Part shown: positions 26,330-34,409 of the stretch, in pieces
Position numbering within the stretch: the first letter of the stretch is position 1
Layout: every line of letters begins with the position of its first letter
Assembly (NCBI GenBank): GCA_035549195.1
Contig: DASZRK010000080.1
Location: 1 to 36,375, forward strand
Length of the DNA stretch: 36,375 nucleotides
DNA from: a bacterium
Lineage (GTDB): Bacteria; Oederibacteriota; Muellerivitia; Muellerivitales; Muellerivitaceae
Direction of reading: 5' to 3'
Notes under the pieces: generated by a model
Databases searched by the model: none
Seen by the model: only the letters and a program-made list of their open reading frames with translations
What the model was told of the DNA's origin: nothing
Program-made: the position numbers and the translations under genes

Positions 26330-26368
26330 TGTCGGTCCGGAACGAATTGTGGGATATCCGGTCGGACA
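26330..26368. repeat. Imperfect inverted repeat between the oxidoreductase and thioredoxin genes
   Basis: Twelve-base arms at 26330-26341 and 26357-26368 match at 10 of 12 positions around a 15-base loop. It is followed by a run of A, not T, on the + strand, so it is not a standard terminator for the upstream gene. Confidence 0.35.
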
Positions 26369-26410
26369 AAAAAGCGGGAACCCCGGACGAAAACCTCCGA
26401 CCCCCGGTCC

Positions 26411-26439
26411 TTGACACTCCCTAGGGGGGTACCTAAACT
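26411..26439 (+). promoter_or_regulatory. Sigma70-type promoter of the thioredoxin gene with a G/C-tract palindrome in the spacer
   Basis: TTGACA (26411-26416) and TAAACT (26434-26439) are 17 bases apart. The spacer contains CTCCCTAGGGGG, a palindrome with one mismatch, similar in style to operators of CsoR/CstR/FrmR-family repressors. The promoter is well supported by sequence; the operator idea is inference. Confidence 0.65.
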
Positions 26440-26504
26440 TACCCCCGAGACCGAGGATGTAACCTTCTTCTCGAACAAAGCCTATTTCCATCACGGAGGA
26501 TCAC

Positions 26505-26834
26505 ATGGGTACCGCCCTTCATACCACTGACGCGAATTTCAAAAAGGATGTCCTGGAATCCAAGGTCCCCGTTTTGGTCGATTTCTGGGCCGAATGGTGC
26601 GGTCCTTGCCGGATGGTGGCCCCGGTCCTCGACGAATTGGCCAAGGAATACGACGGGAAGATCAAGGTGGCCAAGGTGAATGTGGACGAGAATCAGCAGG
26701 TATCGATGGATTTCCATATCCGCAGTATCCCGACCCTGCTCTTCTTCAAGGATGGGCAGATGGTGAAACAATTGATCGGAGCCCATCCCAAGACCAAATT
26801 GGTCACCGAGATACAGGAAGTCATCGGGGCCTGA
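26505..26834 (+). CDS. trxA: Thioredoxin
   Basis: The 109-residue cytosolic protein has the redox motif W-C-G-P-C (residues 31-35), the preceding V-D-F-W-A-E strand and the cis-proline S-I-P-T, all standard for thioredoxin, which reduces protein disulfides using thioredoxin reductase. It starts at ATG 26505 behind GGAGG. A -35/-10 pair lies 65-95 bases upstream. The next gene, 55 bases on, encodes a thioredoxin-fold lipoprotein, so the pair may serve both sides of the inner membrane. Confidence 0.95.
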   Translation: MGTALHTTDANFKKDVLESKVPVLVDFWAEWCGPCRMVAPVLDELAKEYDGKIKVAKVNVDENQQVSMDFHIRSIPTLLFFKDGQMVKQLIGAHPKTKLVTEIQEVIGA

Positions 26835-26889
26835 GACGTCCGAAGGATGGGGGGCCAGTGGGCTCCGGATGGATCGAAAGGGAGTTCAC

Positions 26890-27330
26890 ATGAAAACCTC
26901 TATCCTCAAACTGATGTTGGTCATGGCCCTGCTGTCCGGGACCGCCCTGACAGCCTGCGCGAAGCACGGCGGCCCTTCCTCGGTGGCCGAGATCACCGAT
27001 GATTCCTTTCAAAAAGAAGTGATGGGTTCTGACGTCCCCGTTTTCGTCGATTTTTGGGCGACATGGTGCGGGCCTTGCCGTATGTATGGCCCGGTGGTGG
27101 ACCAGATCTCCGACGAGTATAAGGGCAAGATCAAAGTGGTCCGGGTGGACGTGGACAAGAATCCGGGACTGGCCTCTTTCTTCAAGATCAACGCGATACC
27201 GCGGTCGGTCCTTTTGAACAAAGGTACATCGGTGAAGGAATGGGTCGGGTACCTTCCCTACAATGAGCTCAAACCCCAGTTGGAAACCGCTTTGGCAGCC
27301 CTCTCGAAAACGTCCACCGCTAAAAATTGA
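26890..27330 (+). CDS. Thioredoxin-fold lipoprotein
   Basis: Start at ATG 26890, chosen because GGGAG sits about 6 bases upstream and the next residues form a lipoprotein signal (M-K-T-S-I-L-K, hydrophobic core, lipobox L-T-A-C with lipidated Cys23). The mature 124 residues have W-C-G-P-C (59-63) and the cis-proline in A-I-P-R, so the redox site is intact. It is presumably tethered to the periplasmic face of the inner membrane or to the outer membrane and acts as a disulfide reductase. It is close in sequence to the cytosolic thioredoxin just upstream, which suggests duplication followed by gain of an export signal. Confidence 0.88.
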   Translation: MKTSILKLMLVMALLSGTALTACAKHGGPSSVAEITDDSFQKEVMGSDVPVFVDFWATWCGPCRMYGPVVDQISDEYKGKIKVVRVDVDKNPGLASFFKINAIPRSVLLNKGTSVKEWVGYLPYNELKPQLETALAALSKTSTAKN

Positions 27331-27386
27331 TCATCCCATAGGGTTTTCCGTTCCATCGTGCCCACGACTTGGGTGCGCCTGGTTTC

Positions 27387-27416
27387 TTGACAGTTTTTTA
27401 GGGTTTTCCCTATACT
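27387..27416 (+). promoter_or_regulatory. Sigma70-type promoter for secD-secF
   Basis: TTGACA (27387-27392) and TATACT (27411-27416) are separated by 18 bases. The spacer ends in the small hairpin TAGGG-TTTT-CCCTA (27399-27412). The 11-base string tagggttttcc in it also occurs exactly 60 bases upstream at 27339. Confidence 0.65.
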
Positions 27417-27488
27417 GCCACCTCTTTTGACCGGCTTTGGCCCTTGGGGGCCCTTCTTACCATTTCTTCCTTTTAAGAAAGGTGTTCC

Positions 27489-28838
27489 GTGAATTTTCGA
27501 ACTTTCATGGTCCTTTTGGTGATCTTGATGGGGTTCGGGAGCCTTTATGTCCTTTTCCTCAATATCTCCAATGACGAACAAACGACCTGGTTGAAGACCC
27601 ATAAGGAAAAAAAGATCACGTCCCTGAAGCTGGGGTTGGACATCCAGGGCGGCCTCCAGATGAACCTGGAAGTGGACCGGGACAAGATGCCCGGCAAGAC
27701 CGATAAGGAAGTGTCCGATGCCGCCGACCGGGCCCTGGAGATCCTCCGTAACCGCATCGACGGGCTCGGGGTCACCGAACCGGTCCTGGCCCGGGAGGGC
27801 CTTTCCGGCATCGTCATCCAATTGCCGGGATTGAGCGATCCCAAGCGGGCCCGGGATGTCATCCTTTCCACTGCCCAGCTCCAGTTCCGCATCGTTTCCG
27901 ATATCCCTCTCTCCCAATACATGAAGGACGGGAAAGTGGAAACCTCCAAGCTTCCGGAAGGGATCACTTACCTTCCGGGCAAGGATGAACAAGGCTACCT
28001 TTTGGAGAAGGTCCTTTTGACCGGCGAGTGTCTGACCGATGCTTCCGTCGAGACCGACACCATGGGTCGCCCTTACATCGGGTTCAAGATGAATGCCGAA
28101 GGTGGCAAGCAGTTCGGGATCATCACGGGCGATAACATCCAACGCCGATTGGCCATTGTCCTTGACGACCGGGTCTACTCGGCTCCCGTCATCCAAAGCC
28201 GTATTCCCGGGGGCTCGGGGATCATTACCGGAAGTTTCACCGACCAGGAGGCCGCCGACCTGGCCCTGGTCCTCCGTGCGGGTGCCCTGCCGGCGCCCTT
28301 GAAGGTTACCAGCCAGTTCGTGGTCGGCCCCACCTTGGGGGCCGATTCGGTGCGGAAGGGCACCACGGCCGCCCTTTATGGTCTGGTCTTGGTACTTCTT
28401 TTCATGGGCATCTATTACCGTTGGTCGGGTTGGATCGCCAACGCGGGTCTTTTGATGAACTTGATCTACCTTTTGGGCATCTTGGCGCTTATGAAGGTGA
28501 CCATCACCTTGCCCGGCATCGCGGGCATCATCCTCACCCTGGGGCTTTCGGTCGACTCGAACGTCCTGATCTTCGAGCGTATCCGGGAAGAGATGAGGGC
28601 GGGCAAGACGATCCAAGCGGCCATCGACGCGGGCTACAAGCGGGCCTTGGAAGCCATCATCGACACCCATGTGACCACCCTGATCTCGGCGATCTTCCTT
28701 TTCCAGTTCGGTACGGGCCCCATCAAGGGGTTTGCGGTCAACTTGAGCTTGGGCGTCGCCTTGAGCCTCTTCACCGCCGTTGTCATCACCAAAATGATCT
28801 TTGACGTCCGCAAAGAACGTCAAAGTCTCTCCATATAG
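27489..28838 (+). CDS. secD: Protein translocase subunit SecD
   Basis: The 449-residue membrane protein starts at GTG 27489, 6 bases after AAGAAAGG. TM1 (residues about 6-26) is followed by L-G-L-D-I-Q-G-G, the periplasmic P1 region with L-R-N-R-I-D-G-L-G-V, and five C-terminal helices with V-G-P-T-L-G and L-S-V-D-S-N-V-L-I-F-E-R-I-R-E-E. SecD works with SecF and SecYEG, using the proton gradient to pull exported proteins across the inner membrane. It is shorter than the 615-residue E. coli protein, as is common. secF follows 13 bases later. Confidence 0.96.
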   Translation: MNFRTFMVLLVILMGFGSLYVLFLNISNDEQTTWLKTHKEKKITSLKLGLDIQGGLQMNLEVDRDKMPGKTDKEVSDAADRALEILRNRIDGLGVTEPVLAREGLSGIVIQLPGLSDPKRARDVILSTAQLQFRIVSDIPLSQYMKDGKVETSKLPEGITYLPGKDEQGYLLEKVLLTGECLTDASVETDTMGRPYIGFKMNAEGGKQFGIITGDNIQRRLAIVLDDRVYSAPVIQSRIPGGSGIITGSFTDQEAADLALVLRAGALPAPLKVTSQFVVGPTLGADSVRKGTTAALYGLVLVLLFMGIYYRWSGWIANAGLLMNLIYLLGILALMKVTITLPGIAGIILTLGLSVDSNVLIFERIREEMRAGKTIQAAIDAGYKRALEAIIDTHVTTLISAIFLFQFGTGPIKGFAVNLSLGVALSLFTAVVITKMIFDVRKERQSLSI

Positions 28839-28851
28839 AAAGGGCTGCCCC

Positions 28852-29811
28852 ATGTTCCAATGGTTCCAAGAGCCGAAGATCGACTTCATGGCGCCCAGGC
28901 GCTTTTTCCTCCTCCTTTCCACCCTGGGCTGTTTGGCGGGTGTCTATGCCTGCGTTCTCCTTTGGCAGGGAAAGGCGGTCCTGGGGACCGATTTTGGTAC
29001 GGGCGTCCAATTACGCCTATCCGCCGGGAACGATGTGTCGGTGGACGCTATTCGCCAGGCCCTGAAGACGGGAGGGTTCCCCGAATCCCAGATCCAAGAG
29101 GCATCCGACGAGACCAAGAAAGGGTTCCAATTCATCATCAAGATCAAATATGACCCTTCCAAGGCCGTGGGAAGCATGGGGGACGATGTACTGGCCCTCT
29201 TCACCAAGACCTTTCCCGACGCCAAGTTCAACCTGGATGGGAGCGACGAGGTCGGGCCGGCGGTCTCCCAAAAACTGCGGGGGGACGCCTTCAAGGCCTT
29301 CTTCCTGTCGATGGTCGGGATCCTGCTTTACATCATCTGGCGCTTCAAGAAATTCGAGTTCGGGGTGGCCGCGGTCATCACGACCATCCACGACATCCTG
29401 GTCATCCTGGGGATCATCGTGCTGACCCACCGGGAATTCAACTTGCTCCAGGTGACGGCCTTGCTGACCCTGGCCGGTTATTCCTTGAACGATACGGTCG
29501 TGACCTTCGATCGGATCCGGGAGAACATGAAGTTCCTGGTCAAGGACCGCAATTTCATCCAACTGGTCAATTTGAGCGTGAACGAGACCTTGAGCCGGAC
29601 CATCAACACCAGCGCCACGGTTTTTCTGACCCTCCTGCCCTTGACCTTCATCGGCGGGGACGTCCTCAAGGATTTCGGATTGACCTTGCTCCTGGGTATC
29701 GTGGTGGGGACCTATTCCTCCATCTTCGTCGCCAGCCCGATCCTGGTGGAGTGGGACCTGGCGTCGCGCCACAAGCCGCAATCCCCCCAGGCCCAACCCG
29801 CCGGGAAATAA
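28852..29811 (+). CDS. secF: Protein translocase subunit SecF
   Basis: The 319-residue protein starts at ATG 28852 with AAAGGG upstream; the frame is open back to 28801 but that overlaps secD. TM1 precedes G-T-D-F-G-T-G-V, a variant of the usual G-I-D-F-x-G-G. The C-terminal helices carry T-L-A-G-Y-S-L-N-D-T-V-V-T-F-D-R-I-R-E-N, the hallmark of SecF. It forms the SecDF complex with the preceding gene, presumably from the same transcript. Confidence 0.96.
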   Translation: MFQWFQEPKIDFMAPRRFFLLLSTLGCLAGVYACVLLWQGKAVLGTDFGTGVQLRLSAGNDVSVDAIRQALKTGGFPESQIQEASDETKKGFQFIIKIKYDPSKAVGSMGDDVLALFTKTFPDAKFNLDGSDEVGPAVSQKLRGDAFKAFFLSMVGILLYIIWRFKKFEFGVAAVITTIHDILVILGIIVLTHREFNLLQVTALLTLAGYSLNDTVVTFDRIRENMKFLVKDRNFIQLVNLSVNETLSRTINTSATVFLTLLPLTFIGGDVLKDFGLTLLLGIVVGTYSSIFVASPILVEWDLASRHKPQSPQAQPAGK

Positions 29812-29859
29812 GACTTCGACCGCATCCTTCGCTCTTGCTTAGGTCGGACAGGGGTTCCA

Positions 29860-30540
29860 TTGGAACTTCAGACCAGGCTTCTTGAGATCCGGGAGCGTAT
29901 CGCCCAGGCGGCGGTGCGTTCCGGGCGGGCTCCGGATGCCGTCGTCCTTTTGGCCGTCACCAAAACCTTCCCTCCCGAGACCATCCGGCAGGCTTATGAC
30001 CTGGGACTCCGTCTTTTCGGAGAGAACCGCGTCCAGGAAGCCATACCGAAGATCGACGGACTTCCCGGAGATATCCAGTGGCACCTCATCGGCCAGCTCC
30101 AGACCAATAAGATCAATAAGGTCATCGGGAAATTCGCCCTGGTCCAATCGGTGGATTCCCTTAAATTGGCCCAGGCACTTTCCGCCCGACTGTCGGGTGG
30201 GCATCAGGATGTCCTTTTGGAAGTGAATACTTCAGGTGAGGACAGCAAATCGGGAACGGCCCCGGATCGGGCCTTGGAGGAGGCCGGAAGGATATCAAGT
30301 CTCCCGGGATTGCGGTTGCGGGGGCTTATGACGGTCGGGCCCCTGACCGATGACAGGATGCGCCAAAGGGAATCCTTCAAGCGGTTGAAGGGGCTTTTCG
30401 ATGCCCTGAAAACAATGGGGATCGGGGGGGATGAATTTTCGGTCCTCTCGATGGGCATGAGCGGGGATTTTGAAGCGGCGATCGAGGAAGGGGCGACCTT
30501 GGTGCGGATCGGCTCGTCCCTATTCGGCCGACGGTCCTGA
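29860..30540 (+). CDS. yggS: PLP homeostasis protein YggS/PROSC
   Basis: The 226-residue protein begins at TTG 29860, with AGGGG 5 bases upstream, and keeps the full family N-terminus. It is a single-domain type III PLP barrel without known enzyme activity: A-V-T-K holds the PLP lysine, F-G-E-N-R-V-Q-E, W-H-L-I-G-x-L-Q-x-N-K and S-M-G-M-S-G-D-F are the conserved family strings, and R-I-G-S-S-L-F-G closes the barrel. The family maintains pyridoxal phosphate and amino acid balance. The order yggS, proC, yggT, DUF167 is common across bacteria and supports the calls. Confidence 0.95.
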   Translation: MELQTRLLEIRERIAQAAVRSGRAPDAVVLLAVTKTFPPETIRQAYDLGLRLFGENRVQEAIPKIDGLPGDIQWHLIGQLQTNKINKVIGKFALVQSVDSLKLAQALSARLSGGHQDVLLEVNTSGEDSKSGTAPDRALEEAGRISSLPGLRLRGLMTVGPLTDDRMRQRESFKRLKGLFDALKTMGIGGDEFSVLSMGMSGDFEAAIEEGATLVRIGSSLFGRRS

Positions 30541-30616
30541 GCGCCCCATTTGTTCCAAACATAAAATATGGAAGTTCGTTGTTCCTGGATAGAATAACGC
30601 CAGGAAAGGCGGGGTT

Positions 30617-31438
30617 ATGCCGAAACGACAAAAGACCGTAGTCCTGGGATTGGGTGCGATGGGGAGCGCCCTGGTGAGGGGGTGGATCTCCTCCAAAATG
30701 ATGAAGGCCGCCTCCATCGTGGCGGTCGATGTGGACGTGACCAAGCTCAAAAAAACGTCGGCCCAACTCAAGATCAAGGCCGAGGCGGATGCCCAAAAGG
30801 CGCTCAATGGGGCGTCCCTGGTCCTCGTGGCGGTCAAACCCCAGCAAATGAAGGAACTGCTGGTCCGAGCCGGCCAGAATATTCCCCGGTCGGCCCTGGT
30901 CGTGTCCATCGCGGCCGGGGTTTCCACCGACCAGATCGAGAAGGCGCTCCCCCAGGGTTGTCCCGTCGTGCGGGTCATGCCCAATACCCCGGCTCTTTTG
31001 GGCGCAGGGATGGCGGCGGTCGCCGCCGGAAAGCGGGCCAAGTCGAAGCATGTGAAGGAAACGCTCAGACTGTTCGGGGCCGTGGGCCGTGCGGTCGAGG
31101 TTCGGGAAGACCAAATGGACCTAGTGACGGCGGTGTCGGGAAGCGGCCCGGCCTACATCTTTCATATGGTGGAAGCCATGGAAGAGGGGGCCGTGAAGGG
31201 CGGCCTATCGCCGGAAATCGCCCATCTGCTTGTCGCCCAGACCGTTTTGGGGGCGGCCCGGATGGTCCTGGAAAGCGGGAAGACTCCCGGGGAATTGCGG
31301 GTCCAAGTCACCTCTCCCGGGGGAACCACGCAAGCGGCTTTGAACAAATTCGCCGAAAGAGGTTTTCGGGAAGCGGTCCACGAAGCCATCGAAGCCGCCA
31401 ACGAGAGGGGCGCCGAATTGCGCCGGATGAACGGATGA
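30617..31438 (+). CDS. proC: Pyrroline-5-carboxylate reductase
   Basis: The 273-residue protein has an N-terminal Rossmann domain (V-L-G-L-G-A-M-G-S-A) and the C-terminal dimerisation domain with V-S-G-S-G-P-A-Y and the signature V-T-S-P-G-G-T-T. It catalyses the last step of proline synthesis, reducing pyrroline-5-carboxylate with NAD(P)H. V-R-V-M-P-N-T-P is also conserved. Its stop overlaps the next start as ATGA, which marks translational coupling with the yggT-like gene. Confidence 0.96.
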   Translation: MPKRQKTVVLGLGAMGSALVRGWISSKMMKAASIVAVDVDVTKLKKTSAQLKIKAEADAQKALNGASLVLVAVKPQQMKELLVRAGQNIPRSALVVSIAAGVSTDQIEKALPQGCPVVRVMPNTPALLGAGMAAVAAGKRAKSKHVKETLRLFGAVGRAVEVREDQMDLVTAVSGSGPAYIFHMVEAMEEGAVKGGLSPEIAHLLVAQTVLGAARMVLESGKTPGELRVQVTSPGGTTQAALNKFAERGFREAVHEAIEAANERGAELRRMNG

Positions 31439-31734
31439 TCCTGGGAGCCCTGATCCGATCGGTCGCTTATGCCCTTGAATTGGGGCTTTATGGTCTGATC
31501 GTTCTATTGGTCCTGGAATGGCTGGTCCACCATCTACCGGGGCCGGGTTTGAACCCGGTCCGCCGGGCCCTTTTCAAAGCGTCCTACCCGTTGCTTTGGC
31601 TGGGTGACCATTATGTCCCGTTGTCATTAGGGACCTTGGATCTTCGGGGGCTTTTAGTAGCGTTGGGACTTTGGGCTGTGGCGAAAGGTTTTTTGCCCTG
31701 GCTGATCTGGGCGGGTTTTGTTTGGAATGGCTGA
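31435..31734 (+). CDS. YggT-family small membrane protein
   Basis: Start at ATG 31435, overlapping the proC stop by 4 bases. The 99-residue product has two hydrophobic stretches (residues about 8-30 and 70-98) around a polar segment with N-P-V-R-R, typical of one YggT repeat. The family is linked to osmotic tolerance and cell-envelope assembly but its molecular role is unclear. The position between proC and DUF167 is the conserved one, which carries much of the weight of this call. Confidence 0.8.
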   Translation: MILGALIRSVAYALELGLYGLIVLLVLEWLVHHLPGPGLNPVRRALFKASYPLLWLGDHYVPLSLGTLDLRGLLVALGLWAVAKGFLPWLIWAGFVWNG

Positions 31735-32035
31735 GGCATTAGAAAGCGTGGGATTCCTACGGGAAAATGGCAAGGGTTGCACCCTTTCCATCAAGGTCGT
31801 CCCCAAATGCCCTAGGGATCAAGTGATCGGCGAGGAGAACGGCGAGTTGAAGGTGCGTTTGAAGGCCCCGCCGGTCGATGGGTTGGCGAACGAAGCCTTG
31901 ATCGCTTTCCTGGCGGTCCAGTTGAAGGTCCCCCGGAGGTCGTTAGAACTGGTGTCGGGGCGGTCTTCGCGGCATAAAGTGGTCCAAGTCCTCAAAGCCA
32001 AAGCTTCTGACGTTCGTGGGGTCCTGATCCAATAA
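31727..32035 (+). CDS. DUF167 (YggU-family) protein
   Basis: The 102-residue protein starts at ATG 31727, overlapping the end of the yggT-like gene by 8 bases. It carries the DUF167 core: L-S-I-K-V-V-P-K-C, L-K-V-R-L-K-A-P-P-V-D-G-L-A-N-E and V-S-G-R-S-S-R-H-K. The family is small, cytosolic and of unknown function. It is often found at this place after proC and yggT. Confidence 0.92.
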   Translation: MAEALESVGFLRENGKGCTLSIKVVPKCPRDQVIGEENGELKVRLKAPPVDGLANEALIAFLAVQLKVPRRSLELVSGRSSRHKVVQVLKAKASDVRGVLIQ

Positions 32036-32051
32036 AACAAAGAGGGTATCC

Positions 32052-32879
32052 ATGGCTGAATTGTTCGAGCAGATCCAAGAAGCGGTCCAAGAGATCCGGG
32101 TGTCCATCAAGGCCAAGCCTAAGGTCGGGATCATCTTGGGGACCGGGTTGGGAGCTTTGGCCAAGGAGATCAAGGACCCGAAGGTTCTTTCCTATGCCAA
32201 GATCCCCCATTTTCCACTTTCCACGGTGGAAACGCACGCGGGCGAACTGGTCTTCGGAAAGCTGGGTAATACGGAAGTTGTGGCCATGAAAGGCCGTTTT
32301 CACCGTTATGAGGGCTATACCCTTCAGCAGGTGACCTTCCCCGTGAGGGTCATGAAGGCCCTGGGGGTGGAATATCTTCTCGTTTCGAATGCCTGTGGAG
32401 GAATGAACCGTACCTATGATCCAGGGGATCTGATGATCATCGAGGACCATGTGAATTTGATGGGGGATAACCCGCTGATCGGGAAGAATGACGACCGTTT
32501 GGGTCCTCGTTGGCCGGACATGGTCGAGCCCTATTCCAAGGACTTGATGGCTTTGGCCGAAAAGATCGCCTGGAACAACCGGATCCCGTTGCGGAAGGGG
32601 GTCTATGTGGCGGTGACCGGTCCCAATCTCGAGACGAGGGCCGAGTACCGCTGGCTTTCGAGCTTTGCGGACGTGGTCGGCATGTCCACCGTGCCGGAGG
32701 TCATCGTGGCGGTCCATGCGGGCTTGAAGGTCCTGGGGATCTCGGTAGTGACCGATAAGTGCGTTGCCGATACCTTGGAGCCGGCGGATATCCAAAAGAT
32801 CATCAAGCACGCCCAGGAAGCTGAACCAAAACTCACCCTCCTGATGCGGGAAGTGGCCTCCGCCTTGGAAAAGAAATGA
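32052..32879 (+). CDS. Purine nucleoside phosphorylase family protein (possible methylthioadenosine/adenosine preference)
   Basis: The 275-residue protein starts at ATG 32052 behind AGAGGG and has the trimeric PNP/MTAP fold: phosphate loop G-T-G-L-G, G-R-F-H-R-Y-E-G-Y, N-A-C-G-G-M-N, G-P-N-L-E-T-R-A-E (purine-site Glu) and G-M-S-T-V-P-E-V-I. It splits purine nucleosides with phosphate into base and ribose-1-phosphate. The string V-V-T-D-K places Asp235 where human PNP has Asn243, the residue that selects 6-oxopurines; MTA phosphorylases have Asp there. The gene overlaps mtnA by 4 bases, which fits methylthioadenosine use. Overall similarity is nearer to PNP than to MTAP, so specificity is inferred. 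Confidence 0.88.
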   Translation: MAELFEQIQEAVQEIRVSIKAKPKVGIILGTGLGALAKEIKDPKVLSYAKIPHFPLSTVETHAGELVFGKLGNTEVVAMKGRFHRYEGYTLQQVTFPVRVMKALGVEYLLVSNACGGMNRTYDPGDLMIIEDHVNLMGDNPLIGKNDDRLGPRWPDMVEPYSKDLMALAEKIAWNNRIPLRKGVYVAVTGPNLETRAEYRWLSSFADVVGMSTVPEVIVAVHAGLKVLGISVVTDKCVADTLEPADIQKIIKHAQEAEPKLTLLMREVASALEKK

Positions 32880-33928
32880 AAACGTCCCTTAAGCCCATCC
32901 GTTGGGAGAACGGGGTCCTCCATCTGCTGGAACAACGACTTTTGCCCTTCCGGGAGGTTTGGGTCAAGTGTGATACGGTCGAGAAAACGGCCTCGGCCAT
33001 CGAAGAAATGACGGTCCGGGGAGCGCCGGCCATCGGCATCACCGCTGCCTATGGGGTGGCCGTTGGAGCCCATCGATCCAGGACCAAGGATCCGAGGGCC
33101 TTCCAGATCGAAATGGCTCATGCCATCGGCCGTCTGCGCAAGACGCGGCCGACCGCCGTGAACCTTTTCTGGGCCTTGGACCGCATGACCCATAAACTTG
33201 AAGAAATTCGAAACCGTTCGGTCCTTGACCAGGTAAAGGAGATCGAAAAAGAAGCCGTTGCCATCCACCGGGAAGATGAGGCACTTTGCGATCAATTGGG
33301 CAAGTACGGGGCCCGGTTGTTGAAGGGTGCCCGCAATATATTGACCCATTGCAATACAGGGGCTTTGGCCACCGGTGGGGAAGGAACGGCACTGGCTGGG
33401 ATCATGGCAGCGGCCCGACGGAACAAAAAACTGCATGTTTGGGTGGACGAAACGAGACCCTATCTCCAAGGGGCCCGGTTAACGGCATTCGAAGTGGACC
33501 ACGCAGGGATCGATTTCCATCTCATTACGGACAACATGGCGGCATCCCTGATGAAGGATGGAAAGGTCGATGCCATCATCGTGGGAGCGGACCGGATCGT
33601 GTCCAATGGGGATACGGCCAATAAGATAGGGACCTATGCCTTGGCGGTCCTGGCAAAGGCCCATGGGATCCCCTTCTATGTTTCGGCCCCAACGACGACG
33701 CTCGACCTGACCAAGAAGACCGGTGAACAGATCGTCATCGAACAGCGGAATCCTAAGGAAGTGACCCATCCACAAGGATATCCGATCGCCAAAGAGAGCT
33801 ATCCGGTCTATAACCCGGCTTTTGACGTGACGCCCGGGAAGCTCATCACCGCGATCATCCTTGAGAATGGGATCTGTCGCGCCCCCTATGAAAAATCCCT
33901 TCGTAAAGCTTTGAAGGGGGGACGGTGA
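32876..33928 (+). CDS. mtnA: S-methyl-5-thioribose-1-phosphate isomerase
   Basis: The 350-residue protein shows the family strings M-T-V-R-G-A-P-A-I-G, H-C-N-T-G-A-L-A-T-G-G (catalytic Cys), D-E-T-R-P-Y-L-Q-G-A-R-L-T and V-G-A-D-R-I-V-S-N-G-D-T-A-N-K-I-G (catalytic Asp). It isomerises methylthioribose-1-phosphate to methylthioribulose-1-phosphate in methionine salvage. It overlaps the upstream phosphorylase (ATGA), which can supply its substrate. No further salvage genes (mtnB, C, D) are in the window. Confidence 0.95.
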   Translation: MKTSLKPIRWENGVLHLLEQRLLPFREVWVKCDTVEKTASAIEEMTVRGAPAIGITAAYGVAVGAHRSRTKDPRAFQIEMAHAIGRLRKTRPTAVNLFWALDRMTHKLEEIRNRSVLDQVKEIEKEAVAIHREDEALCDQLGKYGARLLKGARNILTHCNTGALATGGEGTALAGIMAAARRNKKLHVWVDETRPYLQGARLTAFEVDHAGIDFHLITDNMAASLMKDGKVDAIIVGADRIVSNGDTANKIGTYALAVLAKAHGIPFYVSAPTTTLDLTKKTGEQIVIEQRNPKEVTHPQGYPIAKESYPVYNPAFDVTPGKLITAIILENGICRAPYEKSLRKALKGGR

Positions 33929-34335
33929 GCGGGGTAGTCCCGGGTCCTTTTATGGACGACCATTACTGCCTTTGTTGCGGTACGGAGAACCCCCACGGGT
34001 TCAAGATGAAGTTCCGCTACGAAGGGGACCGTCTTTTGTCGGAAACCGTCATTCCAAAGGAATACCAGGGTTTCGCGAACGTCGTCCATGGGGGCGTTTT
34101 GGGGACGCTTTTGGATGAAATGATGGTGAACTTCCATTGGTTGAAGGGGGAAAAGGCGGTGACCGCCGAGTTCACCGTCCGGCTCAAGGCCCCTTGCCCG
34201 ACCGGACAGAGGGTTCTTTTCTCGGCCTGGCTGGTGGAAAGGAAACGGAATCTTTTGTGGACCGCCTCCGACGCGAAATTGGAAGATGGGACCCTCGTGG
34301 CCGAAGGGACGGCCAAGTGCATGAAGGTATCCTAA
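33925..34335 (+). CDS. Hotdog-fold (PaaI-like) thioesterase
   Basis: The 136-residue protein starts at GTG 33925, overlapping the mtnA stop as GTGA, with a purine-rich GGGGGA stretch upstream. V-V-H-G-G-V-L-G-T-L-L-D-E-M-M is the hotdog helix with the His-Gly-Gly and acidic residue common to PaaI/YbgC-type acyl-CoA thioesterases. A Cys pair near the N-terminus (C-L-C-C-G-T-E-N-P-H-G) is typical of a subgroup. The substrate is unknown. It appears to close the proC-to-mtnA run. Confidence 0.88.
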   Translation: MSGVVPGPFMDDHYCLCCGTENPHGFKMKFRYEGDRLLSETVIPKEYQGFANVVHGGVLGTLLDEMMVNFHWLKGEKAVTAEFTVRLKAPCPTGQRVLFSAWLVERKRNLLWTASDAKLEDGTLVAEGTAKCMKVS

Positions 34336-34359
34336 GGTGTTTTCGGAAGGGGTTTTTCC

Positions 34360-34368
34360 TGTTAAACT
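34360..34368 (+). promoter_or_regulatory. Candidate extended -10 promoter of the ribosomal mini-protein gene
   Basis: TGTTAAACT (TGn plus TAAACT) lies 41 bases before the ATG at 34410. The -10 hexamer is the same as that of the thioredoxin promoter. The -35 position is weak. Confidence 0.4.
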
Positions 34369-34409
34369 AAGCCCGATTTTGAAGACCCATTCATTCGGAG
34401 GATCCTCGG

